Shown piece after piece: positions 43,975-55,123 of a DNA stretch of 64,000 nucleotides (the first letter of the stretch is position 1; every line of letters begins with the position of its first letter). The stretch comes from Argyresthia goedartella (lineage: Eukaryota; Arthropoda; Insecta; Lepidoptera; Argyresthiidae): assembly GCA_949825045.1 (NCBI GenBank), contig OX463836.1, positions 10,929,829-10,993,828 of the forward strand. Direction: 5' to 3'. The notes under the pieces were generated by a model. That model worked only from the letters and a program-made list of their open reading frames with translations, had not been told where the DNA came from and searched no databases. The position numbers and the translations under genes are program-made.

Positions 43975-44782
43975 CCCCTCCGTGATGTGCGACAAAACTT
44001 AAATAAATGTGTGCAATACCTAAGTACCTTATAGCTCTGTAATGTAAATAATTCGTAAATATTTAGTAATTGTTATAACGTGTAATAAGATGTACCTACC
44101 CCCTATAGAGATAGGCTGATAAATAAAGAGTCCGCTTCTGTTGTTGTTACTGTCAGGAAATGAGTAAAGATAGCAGATAGGAAAGTAAATAGAGACGTAG
44201 TCACTCAGACAGTATGTCATAGCAACATTTTAGTAGGTAACAACCGATTTGTCTGTAACTCGGTGTAGAGGTAGTTTACGCATAGTTATGCCCTAGAGTA
44301 CACGATGTTATCGCTACGGCGTCTCGCTGGCTTCTGGAGCGCGATTTCCAAAACCCTCCGTATTTACGTGAGGGGGTGAGGAAGCGGGGAAGCGCGCGTC
44401 CGGAGGCTAGCGGGGCGTCGTAAACGAGAATTTTAGTTCTAATAGTAAGGATTCTAATTAGAATTTGTAAATGATGATAGTGTATATAAACACGGCAGGT
44501 GTAAATAGCCATGTATGTAGCCAATTTTAAGGAAATAAAGATTTTAGCTAAAGCGGGGGTGAGGGGAGGTGAAATAGGTGCGTGCCTGCCCGCGTCGCTA
44601 TAAAAGCGAGCCACCGCGTTGGTTCGATCTCTTTTTTTTCCACGCCCGAACGTCGTCGAGTCAACACACCACGCACCTCGCCTACTCGCCTCGCCCACGC
44701 CCAAGCCGCCATTTTGTTCTGAGTAACTTGGTAGTTTTTCTGCACCCCAAGCTCGCAGCCCCAGGATCCCCCAGCCCCCACA
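43963..44782 (+). repeat. BEL 3' LTR
   Basis: 820 bp, same length and visibly the same sequence as the 5' LTR, including the ORFs shared by both. Confidence 0.93.
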
Positions 44783-44787
44783 AGTAG

Positions 44788-45118
44788 CGTGAAGTAGAAG
44801 TAAGCGACATCTACTTACCCCGCTCATCAAGTGGAGGCGTTACGTAAGACACGAAACACAGAAGGTTAAAGGAGGTGTTACGGCCTGGTTGGAACCCGTG
44901 CTGTGCGTCCGAAACCTGTTCCCTCATCTGAAGGTATATACTACGTTGTAACACCGACTCAAACACCGTTGCTAACGTGGACAGAACCGTTACTGGTCTG
45001 TAGCCACTTAAATCCGACCCTGTTTCACCTTTTGGCACTGGAATAACTCTCGTAATCTTCCAGACATCGGGATATTCAGAGCTGTCAAGACACATTGAAA
45101 AGGTAGAGCAATGGTCAA
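44788..45118 (-). mobile_element. LINE family C, copy 1, 5' part
   Basis: Antisense RT start with SSEYPDVWKITRVIPVPKG, GYRPVTVLSTLATVFE and QHGFQPGRNTSFNLL. It continues the frame cut by the BEL element. Past 45118 the sequence folds back (AATAAGG...CCTTATT) and then leaves the LINE. Confidence 0.85.
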
Positions 45119-45345
45119 ATAAGGTATACCACCTTATTACTACTACTACTAGATACCTACGATACTACTGGACCAGTAGTGCACATGGGGAAAAACTAAC
45201 TTTGAAGTCCTCCTCCTCCTCCTCCTACACGGAAGGTCCAAATGTGTTATAAAAATATATATGATTGACATAATACAGTCAAAAATAAAAATTTAGTTTA
45301 ATAAAAATAATAAAAAATATTTACTTCGGTAAAAAAATCTAAAGT
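45119..45345. other. Spacer between LINE C copies; TACTAC and TCC microsatellites
   Basis: Low-complexity sequence with ACTACTACTACT and CTCCTCCTCCTCC runs. No gene. Confidence 0.5.
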
Positions 45346-45350
45346 TTCCT

Positions 45351-47850
45351 GTGATTTACGCAAGAGTTTTTAATGATCAAACAGGCATTAATAATACTGT
45401 TCACAATGAAGAGCTTGTTCCTGATGGATACACATTGTTGCGAGGTATGGATGGACGCAAACACGGAGGAGTTTTGCTGGTCGCAAAACCTACACTGCAG
45501 CTGAAAGCGATTCCGTTCCAAGATGGTATAAACATAGATGCCGCTCCTTTTGAAATGGTTTTTGCGACTGTTCATCGGCATAATAAGTCCTTTTTAACAT
45601 CCATTGTAGTTTATATACCGCCAAATTAAAAAAATAATGAATATGTACAAATGTTGAATATAATTGAGAATATATGTGTTAAATATGATAATGTATTAGT
45701 TTTAGGCGATTTTAATTTGTACTATAGATAATATAAGTTATTTTGAATATTTTATGACCTTCTGCGAGTTCCGTCAAAGAAACTTTGTCGAGAACTGTAA
45801 TGGTAGAACACTAGACTTAGTTCTATCAATGCTGGGTGAGAGCGACGTCAAGGTAGAGTTGGAGAGCGACTCCCTTGTCCCAAAGCATGCGCCCTTGGCC
45901 GTCAGTGTCTGGAGCAATGTGGTGTTAAACTCTACTGTCGATGGATCCGGGAAGCAGGTGTCACCACCGGATCTAGGTAATTCTGAGCACAGGCCGCGGT
46001 GGAACTTTCACAAGGCCGATTTTCCTCTCCTATACAGCTCTCTGATGACCGCAAACTGGGCACCTCTATATGCTTCAAAGGATGTAGAGGGGGCGTTGCA
46101 GTGCTTGTATACAACTATGATACAAATATTATATAATTGCACTCCAAGAAAAAAGCGTAGAGCCGGGTACTCTACGAGATACTGTTATCCGTAATGGTAC
46201 ACGGCGGACTTAATACACGACATTAAACTTAAAGCTAGTCTTCACAAAAAGTATAAAGCTAGTAAGTCTCAGTGTGAAACGTTCTCTAAAAGTAGAGCCC
46301 TCGTCAAGAATAAAATTGTTATAAGGCATGACCAGTTCCTAGCAAGAGTTCAAGCTCAACTTACAAAGGATCCGAAATCGTTCTGGAGCTACGTCAAAAA
46401 CAAACGTTCTAAACGTAGTAGGCCAACCCGTATCACCAAGAATGGCATTGCTATAGCAGACGAGGCATGTGCACAAGAGTTTGCGAGATATTTCGAGTCT
46501 GTCTACGCTGAGGTGCCACCGAGGCTGTACGCGGAGGCGGCTTTGAAAGAGAGTGGGAGCGCCCGGGTGCACGTCGCGCAGCTCACACTCAGAGATGTGC
46601 GCGCTGCCCTGACTCAGCTAAAGCCAAAGCACTCCGTTGGCCCTGATGGCATACCACCTTATTTAGTTAGGGACTGCAGGAGGGTTCTGGACAGACCATT
46701 GCTCTACCTTTTCAATGTGTCTTGACAGCTCTGAATATCCCGATGTCTGGAAGATTACGAGAGTTATTCCAGTGCCAAAAGGTGAAACAGGGTCGGATTT
46801 AAGTGGCTACAGACCAGTAACGGTTCTGTCCACGTTAGCAACGGTGTTTGAGTCGGTGTTACAACGTAGTATATACCTTCAGATGAGGGAACAGGTTTCG
46901 GACGCACAGCACGGGTTCCAAACAGGCCGTAACACCTCCTTTAACCTTCTGTGTTTCGTGTCTTACGTAACGCCTCCACTTGATGAGCGGGGGCAAGTAG
47001 ATGTCGCTTACTTCTACTTCACGCTACTCTTTTTCTACTTCTACGCTACTTTAGAAAGGCATTTGATACAGTGGACAACGATGTCCTTCTGGAGAAGTTA
47101 AGTAGGGTCGGCTTTACTCCCTAACTTATGCGGCTTTTTGTGAGCTATCTTAAGCATAGAATACAGTATGTGGAATACGCGGGTTCTACATCAGAGCCGT
47201 ATTTCACATTTTCTGGCGTTAGTCAGGGCAGTAACTTGGGGCCTTTAGAATTTAACATTATGATTAATGACCTTCCGAAGGTCATTAAGGACACTGTCTG
47301 TCTCTTGTTTGCGGATAACCTCAAGTTATTCCTGGATGTAAGGCATCTCGGATTGCGAAAAGCTGCAGAGGGATATAATCGTGTGGCTGAGTGGAGCAAA
47401 CACAATGAACTGTTCTTCAATGTTGGTAAGTGCGCGCTGATGTCTTACACCCGCGTACGCGATCCTCTCCACCATAAGTACTCGGTAGATGGGACAGAAA
47501 TGACGCGGGCAAGAAAGGTCAAAGATCTTGGAGTGCGTATGGCAACTGATTTAACGTTTTGTAATCACATTGTAGATGTCACTAACCAAGCATTTAAAAA
47601 GCTCGGATTTGTAATGAGACCATCAAGAGAGTTTAGGAGCATTGAAGCTGTAAGTGCCCTATACACTTTGGTTAGAAGCAAACTAGAAAGTAGTGCGATT
47701 ATCTGGCACCCACATGAAGCGAAATATAGCGTCATGGTGGACAAAGTGCAAAAACGATTTGTTACGTCTGAATCTGATCTGAAGGTGTACGGAGTCTATC
47801 CTTTCTTCCCGCTTATGTATCCAACCCTGTTCGTGTTGGGCATGGTTGAT
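45351..47850 (+). pseudogene. LINE family C, copy 2 (endonuclease and RT, broken)
   Basis: The endonuclease domain (HGGVLLVAKPTLQL, FATVHRHNKSFLTSIVVYIP, then a decayed GDFNL) is followed by LTLRDVRAALTQLKPKHSVG (RT leader), the RT core as in copy 1, and a C-terminal domain cut at about 47850. It shares with copy 1 a stop just before LMRLFVSYLKH and an odd pyrimidine-rich insert around 47005-47050. FADN replaces FADD. It reads GGATGTAAGGCAT at 47334-47346, where copy 1 has the double hairpin. Confidence 0.88.
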
Positions 47851-47859
47851 ATTTATCTA

Positions 47860-47995
47860 TATAAGTATGTGATAATATTTATCTATATAAGTATGTGTAT
47901 CGTTGTCTAGTACCCAAGATACAGGGAATTCTAGTTTGGGGCTAGATCAATGTGTGTTAATAGTGTCCAAGGTATTATTATTATTATTTTGCAAA
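47860..47995 (+). repeat. SINE family A tail fragment
   Basis: ATTTATCTATATAAGTATGTG occurs as two units, then ATCGTTGTCTAGTACCCA, TTTGGGGCTAGATCAATGTG and ATT repeats, like the tail at 1780-1900. The tRNA head is absent. Confidence 0.6.
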
Positions 47996-48061
47996 TTGGC
48001 CGCTTCGCAAATTGCCGAACTTATTTTAAAATCGAATTTATTAGAAGTTATATTTCAAATA

Positions 48062-48215
48062 CACACACCGGCACAATGAGCGGAACAGAAAAAAAGGGAG
48101 TATTTACGCATTTTTGCGTGTTACTGGCCGGCTAAACAAGCTTTTTTTAAATTTGGGTTTTAATTTAAAAATATATATATATTATATATATTTTTAAATT
48201 AAAACCCAATAGTCG

Positions 48216-48277
<62 letters not shown>

Positions 48278-49733
48278 CGACTGCCATTTTTTTCATTCTT
48301 TTGTTTTAATTTTCATTGATTCATTTTTTTCGACCGCTTGTCCGTTTTTAGAAGATTCGTGCATTCCATTTGAAAAGCTTTGAATTGCAGTTTTTTGAGG
48401 CTTTTGAGTTTTTTCGCATATTGATAATTTACGAGCATCTAAGTATGCCTGATTTAACGCCATCAGAAATCATTAGGGCAGATCAAATGAGGAGAAATGG
48501 TCAAACCTACAGATCGATTGCCAGAAGCCTTCGTCGATCGTTATCAACGATTCATCGTAGCATCCAACGATACAGATTGACGAATACTTTAGTGAGAAGG
48601 AGATGACAAGGCCGGAAAAGGTGTACTTCAAGGAGGGATGACCGTTTTCTCCAACTTCAAGTCCGACGGAACACGAGACTAACGGCGGTGCAGGCTCGAA
48701 ATGTACTGGAAGAGGTACGAGCAGTAAGGATGAGTGAGCGGACAGTTCGTAAAAGATTCGAAGAAGTGGGTATAGGTTCGTATGTGCCCGCCAAAGCCCC
48801 AAAACTTGAGAGACATCATCGCACAAACCGTCTACACTTTTGTCGTGAACATCGTGATTGGAACTTCGACGACTGGGGACAGGTTCTTTTTACTGATGAA
48901 TGCAGAGTTATGTTAAATCAAATTGATGGAAGGCAGCGAGTATGGAGACGCAAAGGAGAACGGTATATCCAGTCTAATTTTGAAAATACAGTGGCATATG
49001 GCGGCGGTTCAATTATGGTCTGGGGAGGAATATGTTTAGGAGCTCGTACGGAGTTAGTAGTGGTCGATGGCGGGAATCTGAATGCTGATCGGTATATCAG
49101 GGAGATTTTAGAAGAACATGTTGTGCCATTTGCCCCCTTTATTGGTAACAACTTCGTTCTAATGCAGGATAATGCTCGGGCGCACAGTGCTCGCACAGTA
49201 CAGACATACCTAAACCATGTTGGTATAAGGTGATGGAGTGGCCAGCACGGTCCCCCGATATGAACCCTATAGAACACGTCTGGGACTTGCTAAAGAGGAG
49301 TGTAAAGTCAAGAATGCCACCTCCCAATAATCTCAACGAGTTGCGAAACGCATTACTTGAAGAATGGCAGAGGTTGCCCCAAGAAACCATTGATAACATC
49401 ATCCGCAACATGCCCAGACAGATGAAAACCCTCATCAGAGCACGAGGAGGAAACACTCGATATTGAAGTCATTGAAATTGTTGTTAACCTTTGGAAAATC
49501 TTGAATTTTCTGCTGTTTCTCTATAATTAAAAAATCGAAGAAAAATGCATTTTGTTTAATTTAATTTTTATTTTTATTTAACTTTAAGTATGGTGTTACA
49601 AATGAATTTCAAAACATGTTAATTTAATTGTTGTTTCATTTTAAATAATATATTGTTTAAAAATTGCATTCATTGTTCTAAATTCCCTCTTTTTTCTCCC
49701 TTTTTTCCGTTCCGCTAATTGTGCCGGTGTGTG
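48062..49733 (+). mobile_element. Tc1-like DNA transposon (DD34E), inactive
   Basis: Terminal inverted repeats start CACACACCGGCACAAT and run about 38 bp with a few mismatches (48062-48100; 49694-49733). TA duplications at 48060-48061 and 49734-49735. Contains one transposase pseudogene. The 5' UTR holds a double AT-rich palindrome (48153-48282). Confidence 0.93.
48445..49466 (+). pseudogene. Tc1-like transposase, one stop and one frameshift
   Basis: Catalyses cut-and-paste transposition. Two helix-turn-helix segments (TPSEIIRADQMRRNGQTYRS; RMSERTVRKRFEEVG) are followed by catalytic D in VLFTDECRV, D in LMQDNARAHSA and E in NPIEHVWD. With the frameshift bridged the last two are 34 residues apart. 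Defects are a TGA at 48604-48606 and loss of one base near 49229. Otherwise near full length (about 340 codons), so inactivation looks recent. Confidence 0.92.
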
Positions 49734-49963
49734 TATAACTATAAATTAACAATCATAGAGAGCTTATGATATGTAGAGATGAAGCAGTGTATGTAACTGT
49801 ATATAATGAGGCATTAAAATACTCGAGTGTTGTTATTATGAAACACTCGTATATAAAGCCTCTCATTATGGACGTCACATTAACTATGAAATACTTAATC
49901 TTCCACTGTAGTCGAGTTAAAATATAGAAAATAAAACCATTATGATTGTGTATTTTTTTTTCA

Positions 49964-50244
49964 TTAGTCATCAAATTCAGAATCTAAATATTCAACAGAT
50001 TCATATGACATTTCATGATCCTCATTATCAGATTGTACTGGTTCAATTCTGGACATATCAGACTCATTGTCAGTTGTAAGACTGCATGTTTCACTATCAC
50101 TGCCGCCAACATTTATAATAAGTTGTTCAATTTCTCTATCAATTACCAGTCCCCTGCATCTAAATTCCTCTTCTAGTATGTTTGTATGCTCACAGCAATT
50201 ATTCCATGTTATTTCCTCAGAATATGCTTTGATAGCAGTCAGTC
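49964..50244 (-). pseudogene. Transposase C-terminal fragment, DD82E-like
   Basis: Reverse strand open to TAA at 49964-49966: TWNNCCEHTNILEEEFRCRG, IDREIEQLIINVGGSDSETC, then an acidic Ser/Asp/Glu tail ending SEFDD. The pattern matches the C-terminus at 14570-14767 (H..K.EEEYR, FVITV, acidic tail). Catalytic domain not found beside it. Confidence 0.6.
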
Positions 50245-50249
50245 AGCTT

Positions 50250-50640
50250 ACGATTTTATTATACAGATAACTTTTAACTGTAGTATTTCACGTCCACAAC
50301 GTTGGATTTTAAAATAATTGTTGTATTCGTAATCGGCGACCCAATAAACCATACAAACGATACCCATGTTGATTTTCAGATTGTTTCACCCCATTTTCCC
50401 TTTTAGGGGTTACACTTGTTTACACATTTATTGTTAGCAGTACTTCTGTGAAGTTTTGAATAAAATAGTACCCCCCGTAACGGAGGCTCAATAAATGAAA
50501 TTTTGAGAGTGGGTGCTAAAATAAATGAAAAAGAGAAATTAGAATTAGTCCGATTTCTTTACACAAGTTTTCCTACCTGTATAAAGTTATCCTACCTACT
50601 CATTTACAAGAAAATCTAATGACTGACCCCTGGGTGTCAT
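50250..50640. other. No gene seen
   Basis: AT-rich spacer. CAGTCAGTCAGCTTACGATTTTA at its left edge looks like the tail of the repeat seen at 59640-59965. Confidence 0.35.
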
Positions 50641-50644
50641 AATT

Positions 50645-52245
50645 TCATAATTTCTTTATTGCACACAAATAATTATATTGACAAGATATACATTAAATTA
50701 GTGTACAAAGGCGAGCTTATCTCTAACAAGAGATCTCTTCCAGAAAACCATATCAGGATGAGATAGGTTAATCACAGAGCACGGGTAGACCTATGTGTAC
50801 AACATACCTTAAATTACAACTCAATAAACTACATACATAAAATATACATCCTAAATATAAATAAACATTAAATATATATACATATATAAATTATAAATAC
50901 ATAAATACTACCTATATTTCTAAAGAGATAGGAAGTGCTTCTTCACACGACTTTTAAAGATATTAAGAGTAAGACTATCCCTGATGGTGCAGGGGAGTGC
51001 ATTCCACAACCGAATGGCCCGGAGTCTAAACCCGTGCTCGTAAGATGCGGTGTTATGTTGTGGGGTCGTGAGCATGGAAACTGCGTGGGTCCTCCGAGGC
51101 TGCTGGAAGAAACAAATTGAAAACGGTCTCGTAGGAAGGTTGGATAGCGTGGATTCCGCAAAATTTTTTAGAGGAGGTGGGGGATGTGAGAATCTCGGCG
51201 AAGACGGATCGGAAGCCACTTCAACTCTTTGCGATGCTGTGATACATGGTCGTATTTGCGCAGCCCGAAGATAAACCGAATCCCGAGATTTTGAAGTCGT
51301 TCGAGTTTGTTCAGTAATTCTTCGTTAGAACTGACCCAGCAGACATCAGCATAATCGATGAGGGGTAGAAGAAGAGAATGAGCGAGAGTGATTTTGGTCT
51401 GTCGAGGCAAAAAGTATTGAAGTCTCCTGAGAGAGTGAAAAGTAGCAAATACTCGTCGACTGACCTCGTTGACATGAAATGACCAGGACAGCTGGTTGTC
51501 GAAGATGAGACCCAGGTTTTTAGCTTTATCGCTATATATGATGGTGGTACCATTGAAAGTGGCAACTGGAATAGGCTGTTGCTGTAACAGTTTTAGAGAA
51601 TATCTTGTACATAGGTACAGGTTATGATTATAGAATCATAACCTGGGACTTACTCGGGTTAACCAGGAGTCCGAAGGATGAATCCCAGCTTTTTACACCC
51701 TCAAGATCGGCGTTTAGTGCCTCTACAGCAGAGTTTACATCATTAGGAGAAAAGTGGCGATATATCTGGAGATCATCAACATAAAGATGATATGAGGAAG
51801 ACAGGACATCCGAGATGGAGTTAGTGAAAATCGAGAATATGAGTGGAGAAAGTATTCCGCCTTGAGGGACGCCTGTAAAGAGGTCACACCATTCAGTGGA
51901 AGTCCCCTCCGACCTGATTCGCTGTTGCCGATCCCTCAAATAAGAGTCGAACCAGCTGGCAGAGGAAGAGGAGATTTCAGGGATCTAAGAACCTCAATGA
52001 GAATGTCGAAATCTACGCAGTTGAAGGCACTACTGAAGTCAAGTAAAGCTAAGACGGAAAGCTGTTTGCAGTCCAGAACGGGACATATCCCGTTCTGAAT
52101 CCTGACTGGAAAGTGTTTAGAAGATTGTTGGAGGAAAGGTGATAGGTGAGCTGGTTATGGACAATGGTCTCAATGACTTTGGAGAGGATGGGCAGGATTG
52201 AAATGGGGCGATACTCTTTGAAAGAGGCGGGACAGTGAGTTTTGG
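50645..52245 (-). pseudogene. LINE family E, RT and C-terminal domain (broken)
   Basis: Antisense RT: QSGFRTG, LALLDFSSAFNCVDFDI, FTGVPQGGILSPLIFSIFTN, catalytic LYVDDLQIY, NPSKSQVMI, FDNQLSWSFHVNEVSRRVFA, LLLPLIDYADVCW, and a C-terminal segment RLWNALPCTIRDSLTLNIFK. The 3' UTR is at 50645-50930. The frame is cut by a double-hairpin scar (51606-51645) and a single-hairpin deletion scar (52074-52097). The endonuclease is missing. Confidence 0.85.
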
Positions 52246-52363
52246 GTGTCGTTCGGCGTAAGTCCCGATCCAGGTTTTATAGAAAAGCGGTTCTCCGCGT
52301 CCAGGCTGTGTGGTAATACGGACATCTGGGTCCAGGTTTCGAGAGGCACTTCACATATTTATT

Positions 52364-52408
52364 TATTTTTATTTTATTTTATTTTATTTTATTTTATTTT
52401 ATTTTATT
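52364..52408. repeat. TTTTA microsatellite, tail of LINE family D
   Basis: About nine TTTTA units. On the - strand this is a TAAAA tail at the 3' end of the LINE that runs to 59.25 kb. Confidence 0.75.
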
Positions 52409-52715
52409 CGGAAGATATACAGCACAATAAATGAATGTAATGTAACTTATATAAATATCTTTAAGCCAATTACAAATCTTCACTTCTTAATTACTAACAT
52501 ACGATTTTCTAAGATCGTTAACATAACAGGAGTAGAAAAATATCTTAAGTTACTTTGTTGCCTCGGTTTACACTAACACTAATATATATTAATTTAATTA
52601 AATAAGCCTTATATTAATTTATGTATGCTACTATATTAAAACAAGAAGAGCTTATAAATGTAGTTGTAATAATACAAAATTAAATCTACAACTATAAGTA
52701 TTACCACAAAAAACG

Positions 52716-54910
52716 ATTGTACAGCTTAGTCCATGTTGGTAAAGTAGTCTTTAGTCATTACTTTCCTTATTGTAGATGGTTTTGTAGATGGTATATACGC
52801 GTTCTGTCGGTATTGAGTGCTCACCCACGGTATGTACAAAGGCTTGCTACTTCTGCTTACCCTAGAAGGAAGGAGCCCAAAGTGACACCTCGGTTAACAA
52901 TTGGGGACAATCAACACAGCCGTTTGCGATCCCTGCTAGGTATGCTACGTCATTAATGTCGCGACGGTGATGCAGTGGGAGAAAGTGATATCTTCGACAT
53001 CTGTTCATAGTCTCGCGATCTTTGACGTGCCTTAAAATCTAGAAATCTTAAAAATTTCTTTTGGATGCCCTCGATACTTGACTTGTATATTTCATATCTG
53101 GGGTTCCAGACTTGCGAAGCGTATTCTAAGTGAGATCTAACGAAGGCGCAATACAATATTTTCAGGGATTTTAGAGATTTGAAGGAGGTTGATGTTCTAA
53201 TGATAAAACCAAGAGCTCTAGATGCCTTTGAAACGCAGCTGTTTACATGTTTTTAAAATGTTAGTTTGTTATCGAAAAGTACTCCTAGGTCACAAACCTC
53301 ACTAACTCTAGTAATGGGGCGGCCCTTCAGCTGGTAACCTTGATCGATTAATGTATGCTTTCTAGTAAATGATACGAGATAGCACTTGTCCACATTCAAG
53401 TCTAGTTTATTTGTTACACAGTATGCCTCAAACCTCAGGAGATCAGACTGTAGGTCGAGGACTTCATCAATTCCATAAATAGGCTTAAGTATTGTTCGCG
53501 ACAGAATAGATATCCTCGATTAGGTATAGGCCATTGTACATTGTACAATGGCCTATACATTGTACATTGTACATTGTAACTTATAGTCGTAGTATATAAG
53601 TTATAGTATAAGTAGTAGTAAGACAATAAAAGTACTGTTTCGTGTGTGTCCTTATTGAAATAAAGATAAATGGTAAATATAGATAACTGATAGGAACATA
53701 TAGATAGTAGAATAGCAAATTAGAAACATAGTCCGATAGTATTATAATTAGTATTCAGACAGCTTGTCATTTGTATAGGTATTATTGTAAATAAATAAAT
53801 CAGTATTACGGTTTAGTTAGCTCTTGCCCGGTAGCGCCACCTACAGAATAAAATGGGGCACTACCGTGCATCGTCCAATCGTAGCCTAGCATAGCGTCCG
53901 ACCCCCTCCCTCACCTATATAAACAGGTGCCGGGAGCAAATCGGCCTCTTTGCGCGGCGATCAATGGAACAAGCAACTACTCCGGGATACGGAACTACTG
54001 CAAGATCAAGACTTTCATTTGGCGAGGACATCCCGTAGAATCCCACAGTCAGGAACACCCCCACGGTGTAGGTAGCGACAGGTGCAGTCAGGTGCTGACC
54101 TGTTCAGACGTGCACAAGTATTTTCATGTTGTCAGCGTAGAGTAGGATTTTGGAACTTATAAAGCAACTATTTATGTCGTTGATAAAAATAACAAACATA
54201 AGGGGCCCTAATAAGGATCCTTGGGGTACTCCAGACGGGATAGATGTCCATTTTGATGTGAATCCTTGCAATACAACTGCTTGACTACGATTTTCTATAT
54301 AAGACTTAAACCACCTATAAAGATCTCCATGTATTCCAGCCACAGCAAGTTTCCTCATAAGTAGATTATGGTCGATACGATCGAAACACTTGCTGTAGTC
54401 AGTGTAAACTACGTCAATTTGGGCGCCACCCTCCATGCTTTTGGTTATGTAATTTGTAGCAAGAAGCAAGTTGGATACTGTCGATCTGCTTTTTAAGAAT
54501 CCGTGCTGTTCCTCAGTAAAAGAAGTACGAAGTGCAGCATATGTTTGATCATAAATGATCCTTTCGAATATTTTAGCGAATAGACAGAGTTTCGATATAG
54601 GCCTATATTGTTCTACTTTACTTTTATCAACCTTCTTAAAGACAGGTGTAATGAAGGCAGTTTTCCATATGGTGGGGACTACACCTTCAAATAATGATCT
54701 TTTGAATATGAGCTCAAGTGGAGTCACCAATTGGTCTGCACACTCTACGATGAATATCGGGTGAATGCCATCGGGTCCGCCGGATTTGTTGAGGTCTAAT
54801 CCTTTGAGATGCCTTAAAATCGTGGTTTTTTCAATGGATATAGACCCTATCTCCGCCGATTTACTATGTTCATTATAAGACAAATGGTTGGCATTCGAAG
54901 AGGTTTCCAA
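52716..54910 (-). pseudogene. LINE D ORF2, reverse transcriptase and C-terminal part
   Basis: GLDLNKSGGPDGIHPIFIVE, PVFKKVDKSKVEQYRPIS, EEQHGFLKSRSTVSNLL, DVVYTDYSKCFDRIDHNLL, PSGVPQGSLLGPLMFVIFIN and catalytic LLYADNMKI (YADN, altered from YADD) are cut by the solo LTR. The frame then resumes LKPIYGIDEVLDLQSDLL, RTSTSFKSLKS and VRSHLEYASQVWNPRYE, with the C-terminal domain down to about 52716. Frameshifts near 52960 and 53190. Confidence 0.87.
53493..54116 (+). mobile_element. Solo LTR, 624 bp
   Basis: Starts TGTTCGCGACAG and ends GACGTGCACA, flanked by AGTAT at 53488-53492 and 54117-54121. TATATAAA at 53916-53923 gives the + orientation. Left by recombination between two LTRs. The start resembles the BEL LTR (TGTTC.CGA), so it may be a related family. 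It contains a palindrome of TGTACATT repeats at about 53527-53575. Confidence 0.85.
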
Positions 54911-55123
54911 GAAGGTGGAGTGGAAGTAGTCAGAAAATAAGTCGGCTATTTTATCACCAGAGCTAGCACACTAAGGTGTGCTAGCTCTGGTGATAAAATG
55001 AATGAATGAATAAATGAATAAATGAATGAATAAATGCAATGACATACGGTGTAAGCACCGTATGTCATTGCATTCGGGTAATTATTGCTTACTCTTTTAC
55101 TTTTGACAAATGCCCAAAATGAT

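Larger units (their letters stand above)
37409..44782 (+). mobile_element. BEL/Pao LTR retrotransposon, complete
   Basis: Two 820-bp LTRs bracket one long gag-pol frame; TG...CA ends and 5-bp target duplication AGTAG (37404-37408, 44783-44787). The empty site is visible in the sister LINE copy near 47030. I noticed no difference between the LTRs on block-by-block reading, so the insertion is recent. GC-rich coding region, unlike the host DNA. No env-like ORF. Confidence 0.95.
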
